Below, piece after piece: positions 27,410-35,610 of a stretch of 64,000 nt of DNA (position 1 is the first letter of the stretch; the number at the start of each line of letters is the position of its first letter). Source of the DNA: DATKBT01 sp035546295 (lineage in GTDB: Bacteria; Acidobacteriota; Thermoanaerobaculia; Multivoradales; Multivoraceae); NCBI GenBank assembly GCA_035546295.1, contig DATKBT010000112.1, positions 14,309 to 78,308 of the forward strand, in the 5' to 3' direction. The position numbers and the translations under genes were made by a program. The notes beneath the pieces were generated by a model that saw only the letters and a list, made by a program, of their open reading frames with translations, was not told where the DNA came from and made no database searches.

Positions 27410-29947
27410 ATGGCCCGTCTGCTGCGCCGAACGCTGGGGGTTGGCGCCGGCTCGGTGATCGCCGGCGCGGCGATCGTGGCACTCGCCGGCGCCGCGCTCC
27501 TGGTCTTGCTGACGCGTCAGGGCCGCGAAGCGGAGCGCGAGCGAAGCGAAGACGAGCTGGCGCGTTCCTACGCGGTCCAGTCGCGCCTGCTCAACGAGAG
27601 GTTGGCGCGCCAGGAGATCGGCGCTCTGGCGTTGGCGACCGGGATCGCTCCATCGATCGCGGCGAGTCCATCCGGAGCGGCCGGCGAGGGCGAGGCCCTG
27701 CCGCGCTGGTTGGCGAGCGAGTACGACCTCGCCGCCGTGATCTCTCCCGAGGGGCGGGTGATCGCGGGCGGATCCCGGCTCCCCGGCGACGCCGCCACCC
27801 TGGCGTCGAGGTTCGGATCGGGCGCCGGTCTCCTCGTGCACGACGGTGCGCTCCACCTGATCGCGGGCCGAGAGGTGCCCGGCAGCCCGCCGGGGCGGGT
27901 TGCGCTGGTCGGCGAGCAGCTCGACGTGCCGTTCGCGCGCGAGGTCGGCGACGCGATCTCGGTCGAGCTGGCCTACGTGATCGGCGACTTGTCGGGGCCG
28001 CGGGTGGCGGCCTCGACCCTGACGCGCGAGGACGCCGAGGAGCTGGGTCTGGCGCTGCGGCGACTCGGCGACTGGAATCGGCGGATCGCGCAGGCCGGCC
28101 GGGTCCGGCTCGAGCTCGGCGGTCGGGGCTTCAGGGCGATGCTGTCGCCGCTGCGCTCGGGGGAGGAGGTGCTGGGCGCGGTGGTCACGATGGCGCTCGA
28201 CGACTCGCTCCCGGAGCTGACCCGACAGGCTCGCTGGTCGGCGCTGGTGGTCGGTCTCCTCGGGCTGGCTCTGGGCTCCCTGATCTCGGTTCTCGGCGTC
28301 CGCCGGCAGCTCCGCCCGCTGCTCGACCTGCAAGCGGAGCTCGACGAGACCGCGCCGGCGGGCGTGCGCGGGACGAGCCATGACCCGCGCGATTCGGCCC
28401 CCGCGACGATCGCCGAAGCCGTGCGGCGGCGGCTGCGCTCCGAGCACGCGCGGGACGTTCTCGGCGCGCGGGCGCGGGACGCGGCGGCCGGCCGGCAGAC
28501 GGTGGCCGGCGGCACGCGGCTGGTGGCCGGCCCGGGCGTCGTCCTCGCGCTCGATCTGCGCCGCTTCGCTCCCACCGCCGCGGCGCGGCATCCGGACCTC
28601 GCGCTCGCGCGTTACGGCGGCGACCGGGACCTGGTCGCGCAAGCGATGGCGGCGCGTGGAGGCGAGCTGGTGGCAGTGGCCGGACACCGTCTGCTCGGCG
28701 TCTTCCCTCGCGAGTCGGTCGTCGACGCCCTGTTCGCGGCGGTCGACGTCGGAGCTCTGCTCCAGCGCGCCGACAGCGTGTTCGACGAGCCGGTGCCGCC
28801 GGCGGTCGCGCTCGCCGAAGGCGACCTGGTGAGAGGGCGGATCGGAGAGGGACTGCGGGCGCAACGTGTAGTGCTCGGGCGAGCGGTCCAGGAGACCGAC
28901 GCCCTTCTGCGCGAGGCGATGCCGGGAGACATCGTGTTCTCGGGCGCGGTCCTAGAGCGTCTCAGCGAGCCGCTCGCGGCCGCCGGCATCGCCGTCGCCG
29001 AGCAGCGGGCGGTCCTCTTTCCGCAGGCCATCCACCGCGTGGATCTCGCGGGCGCGATCGCCGCGCAGCGGACGCGGCTACCGGCGCTCGCGACGCCGCT
29101 CGCTGCCGGCGTCGTGATCGGCAATCGCTTCGAGCTCGACAGCCCGCTCGACGAGACCGCCGAGGGCCGGCTCTACGCTGCGCGCGATCGCGAGACCGGC
29201 GGGCGTGCGGAGGTCCTGGTGCTCGAGACCGCCGAGACGGTCTCCAGAGAGGTCTCCAGAGAGGATGCCGAGCACGAGCCGAGCCGCAGGTCCCTTCCGG
29301 TCGAGCGTCTGGCCGACCTGATCGAGCGCTCGCGCGCCCTGCCGCCGCCGGTGGTGCCTCTGCTCGACGGAGGGCTGGTAGGCGACACCCTGTTCGTCGC
29401 CACCACCGCGGCCGGGGACCCGTCGCTCGGCGATGTCGTCGGGGCCGGCGGTCCGCTCGCGCCGGGTGTCGCTCACGAGCTCGCGCTCCAACTCGCTCAC
29501 GGCCTGACCGTCATCCACCGCTCCGGTCTTCTCCACTTGGGCCTGAGCCCCGAGCGCGTCGTCGTCGGCGTCGACGGCAAGCTGCGGCTGCGCTGGGTCG
29601 GCGTCGAATCCCTGCTCGGCGATGGACGAACGCATCCCGGCCAGGAACCGTTCCAGGCGCCCGAGCTCCGGGCCGGCGGGGCCGCGAGCGGTCAGGCCGC
29701 GGATCTGTACTCCTGGGGTGCAGTGGTTCACTTCGCCCTGCTCGGGATGCCGCGCTGGGACAGCGGGGTGGAGGAATGGCGCTTCGAGGCCGCCAGGATC
29801 CGTGCCCTGCCTGGCATCGCGCCCGAGCTCGTGGAGGCGATGGAGCGTTGCCTGGCGGAGGATCCCGCGGCCCGGCCGGCGGACGCCGACGCGCTGATCC
29901 CCGCTCGCGCGCGCGGGAGCGGTCGCGAGAGCGCGCCCGGCGCCTGA
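27410..29947 (+). CDS. Membrane receptor with degenerate cyclase and pseudokinase domains
   Basis: 845 aa from ATG 27410 (GGTGAGG upstream). Transmembrane helix 1 is at about residues 10-34 and helix 2 at about 274-294; between them is a roughly 240-residue extracytoplasmic sensor, probably Cache-like (AAVISPEGRVIAGG). The cytoplasmic part has a class III cyclase-like region from about residue 377 (VVLALDLRRFAP, GGELVAVAGHRLLGVFPRES). A protein-kinase fold follows from about 572. In the kinase fold HRD is replaced by HLG (HLGLSPERV, near 708), DFG by WVG, and no VAIK lysine is evident. The late motifs APELRAGG and DLYSWGAVVHFALLG are kept. Hence a pseudokinase; signalling by binding is inferred. 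It is divergent from luxE-like. Confidence 0.75.
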   Translation: MARLLRRTLGVGAGSVIAGAAIVALAGAALLVLLTRQGREAERERSEDELARSYAVQSRLLNERLARQEIGALALATGIAPSIAASPSGAAGEGEALPRWLASEYDLAAVISPEGRVIAGGSRLPGDAATLASRFGSGAGLLVHDGALHLIAGREVPGSPPGRVALVGEQLDVPFAREVGDAISVELAYVIGDLSGPRVAASTLTREDAEELGLALRRLGDWNRRIAQAGRVRLELGGRGFRAMLSPLRSGEEVLGAVVTMALDDSLPELTRQARWSALVVGLLGLALGSLISVLGVRRQLRPLLDLQAELDETAPAGVRGTSHDPRDSAPATIAEAVRRRLRSEHARDVLGARARDAAAGRQTVAGGTRLVAGPGVVLALDLRRFAPTAAARHPDLALARYGGDRDLVAQAMAARGGELVAVAGHRLLGVFPRESVVDALFAAVDVGALLQRADSVFDEPVPPAVALAEGDLVRGRIGEGLRAQRVVLGRAVQETDALLREAMPGDIVFSGAVLERLSEPLAAAGIAVAEQRAVLFPQAIHRVDLAGAIAAQRTRLPALATPLAAGVVIGNRFELDSPLDETAEGRLYAARDRETGGRAEVLVLETAETVSREVSREDAEHEPSRRSLPVERLADLIERSRALPPPVVPLLDGGLVGDTLFVATTAAGDPSLGDVVGAGGPLAPGVAHELALQLAHGLTVIHRSGLLHLGLSPERVVVGVDGKLRLRWVGVESLLGDGRTHPGQEPFQAPELRAGGAASGQAADLYSWGAVVHFALLGMPRWDSGVEEWRFEAARIRALPGIAPELVEAMERCLAEDPAARPADADALIPARARGSGRESAPGA

Positions 29948-30365
29948 CGCGTCGGCGAGATCCGCCGAAGCCGTGGCGCACACGGGAGAGGGCGGGTTCA
30001 ACCTCGGCTTGGTCGTCTCCTGGCTCGGCGACCGCCCGGACCGGCCGGGCGCGGCGGAGGCGACCCTCGGGGAGGGCCGGGGAGGAGCCGGTCGAAGCGG
30101 CAGCGGCGGGGAGCGGAAGCCGGGGCAAGCCCCGGCGAGAGGGACAGAGCGTCCGAAGGCGGGTCCGAAGGTGGGGCCGATCTGGCGCCGCTCGGGCGGG
30201 ATCGGGACCCTTCCCGAACCCGCTCAGAGGCGCCGTCGCCGGCGATCGCCGAGGCTCCGCGAGTGGCGTCCGGCGGATCGCCGTTCGTCGAGCCGTAGCG
30301 TTCGCAACGGCGAGCGCAGGCCAGCCTGGGGCGCCGAGGGGCTCGACTCGAACGAATAGGGGTCG
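29948..30365. other. Intergenic region downstream of the receptor gene
   Basis: About 400 bp with no convincing gene on either strand. Several overlapping ORFs exist but have low-complexity Arg/Gly/Pro translations. A GGGTTCAACCTC string near 29994 recalls a tRNA T-loop, but no acceptor or anticodon arms can be built around it. Confidence 0.5.
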
Positions 30366-30479
30366 GCGCCCGTAGGAAGGTGTGACGGACGGCGACGGGC
30401 GCAACGGTTCTCGCCGTCGAGAGAGAGCAATCTCCCCTCCTCCGCAACCCGGCGACAGGCGTCGCCGGGCTCTTTTTTC
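30366..30479 (+). ncRNA. Candidate structured RNA ending in an intrinsic terminator
   Basis: Successive stems can be drawn. GCGCCCGT (30366-30373) pairs with ACGGGCGC (30395-30402); then ACGG-TTCTCG-CCGT; then GAGA-GCAA-TCTC with a GNRA-type loop; then the terminator at 30447-30479. No ORF fits the structure. The 5' end is unknown. It could be a small RNA, or the tail or attenuator of the upstream receptor transcript. I cannot match it to a known riboswitch class. Confidence 0.4.
30447..30479 (+). terminator. Rho-independent terminator
   Basis: A perfect 9-bp stem, CCCGGCGAC with GTCGCCGGG, and an AGGC loop (30447-30468) are followed by CTCTTTTTTCC. It is the only stem plus T-tract of this quality that I found in the window, and it acts on plus-strand transcription. 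Confidence 0.88.
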
Positions 30480-30512
30480 CGGCGTCGCCCGCGCGCGGGC
30501 CCCCGACCCGGA

Positions 30513-30710
30513 GTGCCTGGCCATTCCTACCCGGCTCCAAGCGCTCGAGCCAGCGAGACTGTTCCTTCTCGCCTCGCCGGATTTGTTTGTGTCTCGCAGC
30601 GGGCCTCTGCCCGCGCCGGGCAGTGGACGTCACGCGTCGCCTGGCTGGCGGTTGCGGCGTCGGGCGTGGTCACTCTGGTGGTGCTGGCCGCTCGCTTCTG
30701 GGTGGGGTAG
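30513..30710 (+). CDS. Possible tiny membrane protein, doubtful
   Basis: 65 codons from GTG 30513. The C-terminal half (SRVAWLAVAASGVVTLVVLA followed by ARFWVG) looks like a genuine single transmembrane helix with basic flank. The N-terminal half is unremarkable, and no ribosome-binding site is obvious. It begins only 34 bp after the strong terminator. I know no family. Confidence 0.25.
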   Translation: MPGHSYPAPSARASETVPSRLAGFVCVSQRASARAGQWTSRVAWLAVAASGVVTLVVLAARFWVG

Positions 30711-30871
30711 CGCGCGGGGATGCGCCGGTGTCATGCGCTGGCCCCGTTCAGGTTCCCCGACCGCACAGCCGCAGCGCCGTGCGCCGGTGCGCCACCCAAG
30801 GGAGGACACACGACCGTGGACGCTACGCCAGGCACCGCGCTCGAGGAGCTAGACCTTGAGTCCGAGGTCGA

Positions 30872-33451
30872 TCACCGCTCATGGGCGCCGTCGTCGCGCC
30901 CGCTCCGCGCTCCCCCCTCGCGAGAATCCTCGCCCGCGCCGACTGCGACTCCCGAGGTCTCGATTGCCTGCGCGAAGAACGCGGCGGCCACCGACGCCGG
31001 ATGTCCCACCACCGGTCGTTCCTCGGCGCCGAGCAGCCAGTCCGCCGGCATGTGGCGCCGGTAGAGGTCCGAGACGAACCGGCGCCCGAACAGTGCGATG
31101 ACGCCGCGATCGGTCGGCGAGCGGATCAGGCGCCCGGCCGCCTGCACGACGCGGGTCATGCCAGGGACCACGAAGGCGTACTCGAAGCCGCGGTCGAAGC
31201 GCTCCTCGTAGTAGCTCTCGAGCAGCTTCTGCTCGAGGCTCACCATCGGCAGGCAGGGGCCGACGACGGCGACCGCCTTGAGCATGTCGCCGGGGTAGTC
31301 GACCCCCTCCGCGAACACCCCGCCGGCGACCGCGAGCAGCAGCACGTCCCCGAGTAGCGCGCCCTGGAGCAGGTCGAGGATCTCGCGGCGCTGGCGGTCG
31401 GAGTCGGCTCGTTGCTGCACCAAGACACGCTTGCCGTGGCTCGCCGGCATGCGCTCGGCCACCTCGGCCAGGAAGCGGTAGCTGGGGAACAGCGCGAGCG
31501 TGTTGCCGGGGACCACCCGGGCGAGCTCGCTCAGGCGCTCGGCGATCTTCTCGTAGTTCTCGCCGCGCGCGCGGTAGGTGGTCGAGACCGAGGCGTCGAC
31601 GACCACCGCCTTGTGCCCGGTGGGAAACGGGTTCGGCACCGAGATCGTCGAGGTGCGCTCGGGGTCGAAGCCGAGCAGGTCCCGATAGAACTCCGGGGGC
31701 GCCAGGGTCGCCGACAGCCCGATCGCCGAGTGGCAGCGGTCGAGGATGCGCCCGAGGAAGCGGCTCGGGTCCTTGCACAGCAGACGGATGCGCCGGTCGT
31801 CCCCCTCGCGCTCGAGGCAGCGGCTGAACACCTCCGGATGCTTGTCGGCGAGCAGCAGGGTGTTGAGGAAGCGGAGCACCTCGAAGTAGAGGCCCACGAA
31901 CGGGTCCTCGGCGCGGAAGCTCCTGGTCTCCCGGCGGTGCTCGAGGTAGTCGACGAAGGTGCGGTCGAGCTGCGGGCGCAGCGCCCACAGCTCCTCCTCG
32001 GGGAGACCCCCTTCGAGCGCCCCCTCACGTGCGCCCTCGGGGAGAGCGTCGTCGACGGCCGCCTCGACGATCGCGGCCACCTGCTTGCACAGCCGCTCGA
32101 GCAGGAAGCCCATCTCGGTCGCCGGGCCCGCTCTCGCGATCAGAGTGATCGCCTCGGCGGCGGCGCGGGCTCTCGCCGAGGACAGCGCCGGGCTGTAGTA
32201 GCCGCGACCGCGCCCGACCAGGTTGTGGATCTCGTCGATCACCAGCACCACATCGGAGAGGTCGGCGTCGGCCGAGAAGTCCTGGAGCGCGACGTAGGGG
32301 TCGAAGGCGTAGTTGTAGTCGCCGACGATCGCCTGCACCTGCTGGGTCAGGTCGAGGCTGACCTCGAACGGGCAGACCCCCTCGCGCTTGGCCTCACGGT
32401 AGATCAGGTCGGGCTCGAGGTTGGGGTTCTCCTCGAGCAGGCGCGGCACGAGCTGCGAGCGCGAGAGCTTGAGGAAATAGTCGCGGGCGTAGTCGCAGTA
32501 CTCCTCGTGACAGATGATCTCGTCGTTGGCGCACATCCTGGCCTTGGCGCGGATCACCAGCGAGCGGAAGGCCGCGTCGCGGTTGAGCAGGTCGAGGACG
32601 GTCGACGCCATGCGCTGCTGGAGCGTTTTGGCGGTCAGCACGTAGACCCGCCGGTCGTTGGCCAGCGCGTCACGCAGCACCGGGAAGAGCGCCGCCGCAG
32701 TCTTGCCCAGTCCGGTCGCCGCCTCGACCAGCAGGTGCTCGCGTTGCTCGAGCGCCAGTGCCACCCGCTCGACGATCTCCTGCTGCCCGGGGCGAGGCCG
32801 ATGGAAAGGGAACTCCAGGCGCGCGGCTGCGTCGCGCCTTGCGGCTCTGGCCTCTTCGCGGCGCTGAAACTCGGCGAGGAGCTGGTTCGCGCGTCGTCGG
32901 ATCCCGGCTTCGATCGCGCGGTGATCCACCTCGAGCGGCAGGCGTTCGATCCCGTCGTCGCCGAAGGCGCCGATCTCGATCAGCACCAGCTCGGCGCCGG
33001 CCGGCGCGCCGGCCTCGCCGCCCGGGTCTGGGTCGACCAGCGGCACCGGCGGCGACGTCCCTCGGCGAGCGAGCATCCAGGCGTAGACCAGCGCCTGCTG
33101 GCGGTACATCTCGAGGGTCGAGGGCGCGACCTGGGATCCCGGCCGCACCGACTTGATCTCCTCGACGATCAGATGGCCGTCGCCGCCCCGCCGGATGCCG
33201 TCGGCGCGGCCGTAGAGCTCGATCGTCCAACCCCGGTGCTCGAGCCTCGTCTCGATCGCCACCTCGCGCTGATAGGTGGGGTCGGCCAGCATCGCGCGCT
33301 CCTGGTAGCGAGAGTGGATCGCCTGGCCGACCCACAGGCGCTCGAACCCGCCGCGCTGCCCGAAGCCGATCCTGCGCACCGCCTCGCGCTCGAGCAGGTC
33401 GGCGACCGAGATCCGTAGTTTCAGGGCGTCGCGATCGAAGCGGGGGGCCAT
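30872..33451 (-). CDS. PD-(D/E)XK nuclease - DinG/XPD-like Fe-S helicase fusion
   Basis: 859 aa. The N-terminal domain (about residues 1-230) has the Cas4/RecB-type nuclease pattern YGRADGI, LIVEEIKS and YRQQALVYAWML. The SF2 helicase follows: EAATGLGKT (Walker A), VIDEIHN (DEAH-type box), IGLSATL and, near the end, QAAGRLIRSPTDRG (motif VI). Between motifs I and II are cysteines in RMCANDEIICHEEYCDY and EGVCPFE, positioned like the Fe-S cluster ligands of XPD/DinG. It probably unwinds and trims damaged or recombining DNA 5'-3'. ATG 33451 follows TATACT by 7 nt. It is divergent from hflK. Confidence 0.9.
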   Translation of the reverse strand: MAPRFDRDALKLRISVADLLEREAVRRIGFGQRGGFERLWVGQAIHSRYQERAMLADPTYQREVAIETRLEHRGWTIELYGRADGIRRGGDGHLIVEEIKSVRPGSQVAPSTLEMYRQQALVYAWMLARRGTSPPVPLVDPDPGGEAGAPAGAELVLIEIGAFGDDGIERLPLEVDHRAIEAGIRRRANQLLAEFQRREEARAARRDAAARLEFPFHRPRPGQQEIVERVALALEQREHLLVEAATGLGKTAAALFPVLRDALANDRRVYVLTAKTLQQRMASTVLDLLNRDAAFRSLVIRAKARMCANDEIICHEEYCDYARDYFLKLSRSQLVPRLLEENPNLEPDLIYREAKREGVCPFEVSLDLTQQVQAIVGDYNYAFDPYVALQDFSADADLSDVVLVIDEIHNLVGRGRGYYSPALSSARARAAAEAITLIARAGPATEMGFLLERLCKQVAAIVEAAVDDALPEGAREGALEGGLPEEELWALRPQLDRTFVDYLEHRRETRSFRAEDPFVGLYFEVLRFLNTLLLADKHPEVFSRCLEREGDDRRIRLLCKDPSRFLGRILDRCHSAIGLSATLAPPEFYRDLLGFDPERTSTISVPNPFPTGHKAVVVDASVSTTYRARGENYEKIAERLSELARVVPGNTLALFPSYRFLAEVAERMPASHGKRVLVQQRADSDRQRREILDLLQGALLGDVLLLAVAGGVFAEGVDYPGDMLKAVAVVGPCLPMVSLEQKLLESYYEERFDRGFEYAFVVPGMTRVVQAAGRLIRSPTDRGVIALFGRRFVSDLYRRHMPADWLLGAEERPVVGHPASVAAAFFAQAIETSGVAVGAGEDSREGGARSGRDDGAHER

Positions 33452-33458
33452 CGGAGGG

Positions 33459-33464
33459 AGTATA
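33459..33464 (-). promoter_or_regulatory. -10-like hexamer TATACT, 7 nt before helicase start
   Basis: On the minus strand TATACT is followed by CCCTCCG and ATG. The intervening bases are pyrimidine-rich and cannot act as Shine-Dalgarno, so the mRNA may be leaderless. Confidence 0.5.
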
Positions 33465-33512
33465 GGAGCGCCGCGGCGCCCGAGGCTCCTTGCTCTCGAC
33501 GGGGTCATCCGG

Positions 33513-33518
33513 TAGGTT
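33513..33518 (+). promoter_or_regulatory. -10-like hexamer TAGGTT, 6 nt before hflK start
   Basis: TAGGTT, then CGCCGG, then the GTG of hflK. Same arrangement as the divergent helicase; the two hexamers lie 48 bp apart back to back. Confidence 0.45.
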
Positions 33519-33524
33519 CGCCGG

Positions 33525-34625
33525 GTGTCTGAACCTTCAGGCGGTGGGCCGAGGAGCCCGCTCGACTTCCCGGACTTCTCGAAGCTCCGGAACTTTCGCT
33601 TCCCGGGCCGCAAGGATGGCCCTGGTGGAAAGGGAGGTGGCGGCGGTGACGTCAGCGCGCGCAAGATCGGGATCGCGCTGCTGGTCCTCGTGGTCGTCGG
33701 GCTGCTCTTCGGCTCGATCTACCAGATCGAGGCCGACGAGGTGGGCATCATCTTGCGGCTCGGTCGCTACCGCGGACCCGCGCACGACGCCGGCCCCGGG
33801 CTGCACTTCAAGCTGCCCATCATCGACCAGCTCGAGAAGCTGCCGGTCGAGCGCCAGCTCAAGCAGGAGTTCGGATTCCGCAGCGAGACGGTCGGCATCC
33901 GCTCGAGCTTCGCCGACGTCAGCGAAGAGGCGACGATGCTCACCGGCGACGAGAACGTGGTGATCGTCGAGTGGGTCGTCCAGTACCGGATCGTCGACGC
34001 CTACCGCTACCTGTTCAAGGTGCGCAACATCGACGAGACCTTCCGCGATCTCTCCCACGCGGTGATGCGCCAGGTGGTGGGGGATCGCACCGTCGACGAA
34101 GTGGTCACGGTCGGGCGCGTCGACATCGAGAACGCCGCGCAGCAGGAGCTGCAGGCGCTGTGCGATCAGTACGAGACCGGCATCCGGGTCGAGAAGGTGC
34201 TGCTCCAGAGCAACAACCCGCCGGACCCGGTCAAGCCGTCGTTCAACGACGTCAACCAGGCCGAGCAGGATCGAAGCAAGCTGATCAACGAGGCGCAGGC
34301 GAACTACAACCGGGTGGTGCCGCGCGCCGAGGGGGAGGCGCTGCAGACGATCCAGCAGGCCGAGGGCTACGCGCTCGACCGGGTCAATCGCTCGCGCGGC
34401 GACGCGGCGCGCTTCGATGCGCTGTTCGCCGAGTACCGCAAGGCCCCCGAGGTCACCCGCAAGCGGATCTACCTCGAGACCATGGGCAAGGTCCTGCCGC
34501 AGGTCGGCAGGAAGGTGGTGGTCGACCGCTCGGTCGAGGGCTTGGTGCCGATGTTCGACTTCTCGGGCCGGGCGGCGACAGGCGGCGCCGCCTCCACCCA
34601 GACGCCGCCGGGGGGTGCGCCGTGA
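33525..34625 (+). CDS. hflK: HflK, SPFH-family regulator of FtsH
   Basis: 366 aa. It has a Gly/Pro-rich N-terminus and one membrane helix (IGIALLVLVVVGLLFGSIY, about residues 48-66). The SPFH/Band-7 domain (EVGIILRLGRYRG, GPGLHFKLPIID) is followed by a coiled coil (VNQAEQDRSKLINEAQANYN). HflK and HflC form a large membrane cage around the FtsH protease and modulate its proteolysis. Order and overlap with hflC (GTGA) are canonical. GTG 33525 is the first start, and a longer N-terminus is excluded by the divergent promoter. Confidence 0.95.
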   Translation: MSEPSGGGPRSPLDFPDFSKLRNFRFPGRKDGPGGKGGGGGDVSARKIGIALLVLVVVGLLFGSIYQIEADEVGIILRLGRYRGPAHDAGPGLHFKLPIIDQLEKLPVERQLKQEFGFRSETVGIRSSFADVSEEATMLTGDENVVIVEWVVQYRIVDAYRYLFKVRNIDETFRDLSHAVMRQVVGDRTVDEVVTVGRVDIENAAQQELQALCDQYETGIRVEKVLLQSNNPPDPVKPSFNDVNQAEQDRSKLINEAQANYNRVVPRAEGEALQTIQQAEGYALDRVNRSRGDAARFDALFAEYRKAPEVTRKRIYLETMGKVLPQVGRKVVVDRSVEGLVPMFDFSGRAATGGAASTQTPPGGAP

Positions 34626-35557
34626 GCCGCCTGGGAGTGGTCCTGATCGCCGGCCTGGTCGCCGGCATCGTGCTCGCCGACGCGCTGTTCATCGTGCGCG
34701 AGGACAAGCAGGTGATCATCACCCAGTTCGGGGAGCCGATCGGAGGGCCGATCACCGAGCCGGGTCTCAAGATCAAGCTGCCCTTCTTCCAGAAGCTCCA
34801 CGTCTTCGAGAAGCGCTTCCTCGAGTGGCAGGGCGATGCCGAGGAGCTGACCACCCGGGACAAGAAGTACATCTACGTCGACGTGTATGCGCGCTGGCGG
34901 ATCGCCGAACCGCTGCTGTTCTTCCAGCGCCTGACCAACGAGACCAACGCGCAGAGCCGTCTCGACGACATTCTCGACGGCGAAACCAGGAACGCGATCG
35001 CCCGCCACGACCTGCTCGAGGTGGTGCGCTCGACGAACCGCGAGCCGGTGCTCGACGAGAATGCGCCGACCGACGTGTTCAAGCCGATCGAAGGGGGTCG
35101 CGACCGCATCCGCCAGCAGATCCTCGAGGCGGCCAAGACGACCGCGGCGGGGCTGGGGATCGAGATCCTCGACGTCCAGTTCCGGCGCATCAACTACTCC
35201 GACCCGGAGACGCAGAACGCGGTCTTCCAGCGGATGATCTCCGAGCGCAAGCGCATCGCCGACCGCTTCCGCTCCGAGGGTCAGGGCGAGGCGGCGCGCA
35301 TCCTGGGCGAGATGGACCGGGAGCTCAAGCGGATCCAGTCCGAGGCTTACCGCCAAGCCGAAGAGATCCGAGGTCGCGCCGACGCAGAGGCGACCCAGAT
35401 CTACGCTTCGGTCTACGACCGCTCTGCGGACTCGCGCGTGTTCTACGAGTTCCTGCAGACGATGGCGACGTTCGAGAGCACGATCGATGACGGGACCACC
35501 CTGGTGCTCTCCACCGACGGCGAGTTCTACCGCTTCCTCGAAGGCAGCGGAAGGTGA
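34622..35557 (+). CDS. hflC: HflC, SPFH-family regulator of FtsH
   Basis: 311 aa starting at GTG 34622, which overlaps the hflK stop as GTGA. An N-terminal membrane anchor (VVLIAGLVAGIVLADALFIV) is followed by the Band-7 domain (EDKQVIITQFGEPIGGPITE, GLKIKLPFFQKLHVF). The HflC-specific helix SERKRIADRFRSEGQGEAAR and a C-terminal LSTDGEFYRFLE complete it. Forms the HflKC complex. Confidence 0.95.
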   Translation: MSRLGVVLIAGLVAGIVLADALFIVREDKQVIITQFGEPIGGPITEPGLKIKLPFFQKLHVFEKRFLEWQGDAEELTTRDKKYIYVDVYARWRIAEPLLFFQRLTNETNAQSRLDDILDGETRNAIARHDLLEVVRSTNREPVLDENAPTDVFKPIEGGRDRIRQQILEAAKTTAAGLGIEILDVQFRRINYSDPETQNAVFQRMISERKRIADRFRSEGQGEAARILGEMDRELKRIQSEAYRQAEEIRGRADAEATQIYASVYDRSADSRVFYEFLQTMATFESTIDDGTTLVLSTDGEFYRFLEGSGR

Positions 35558-35610
35558 TCCCGGCGCCCGTCGGGCAGCTGGGCGGCTGACTCTCCCCGTA
35601 AGGAACGAAC

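Noticed and set aside
26645..28864. 739-codon minus-strand frame over the luxE-like and receptor genes
   Set aside because: Crosses a divergent promoter region and two real genes; no coherent domain.
29970..30010. tRNA T-arm (GGGTTCAACCTC)
   Set aside because: No acceptor stem, D-arm or anticodon arm can be built on either side.
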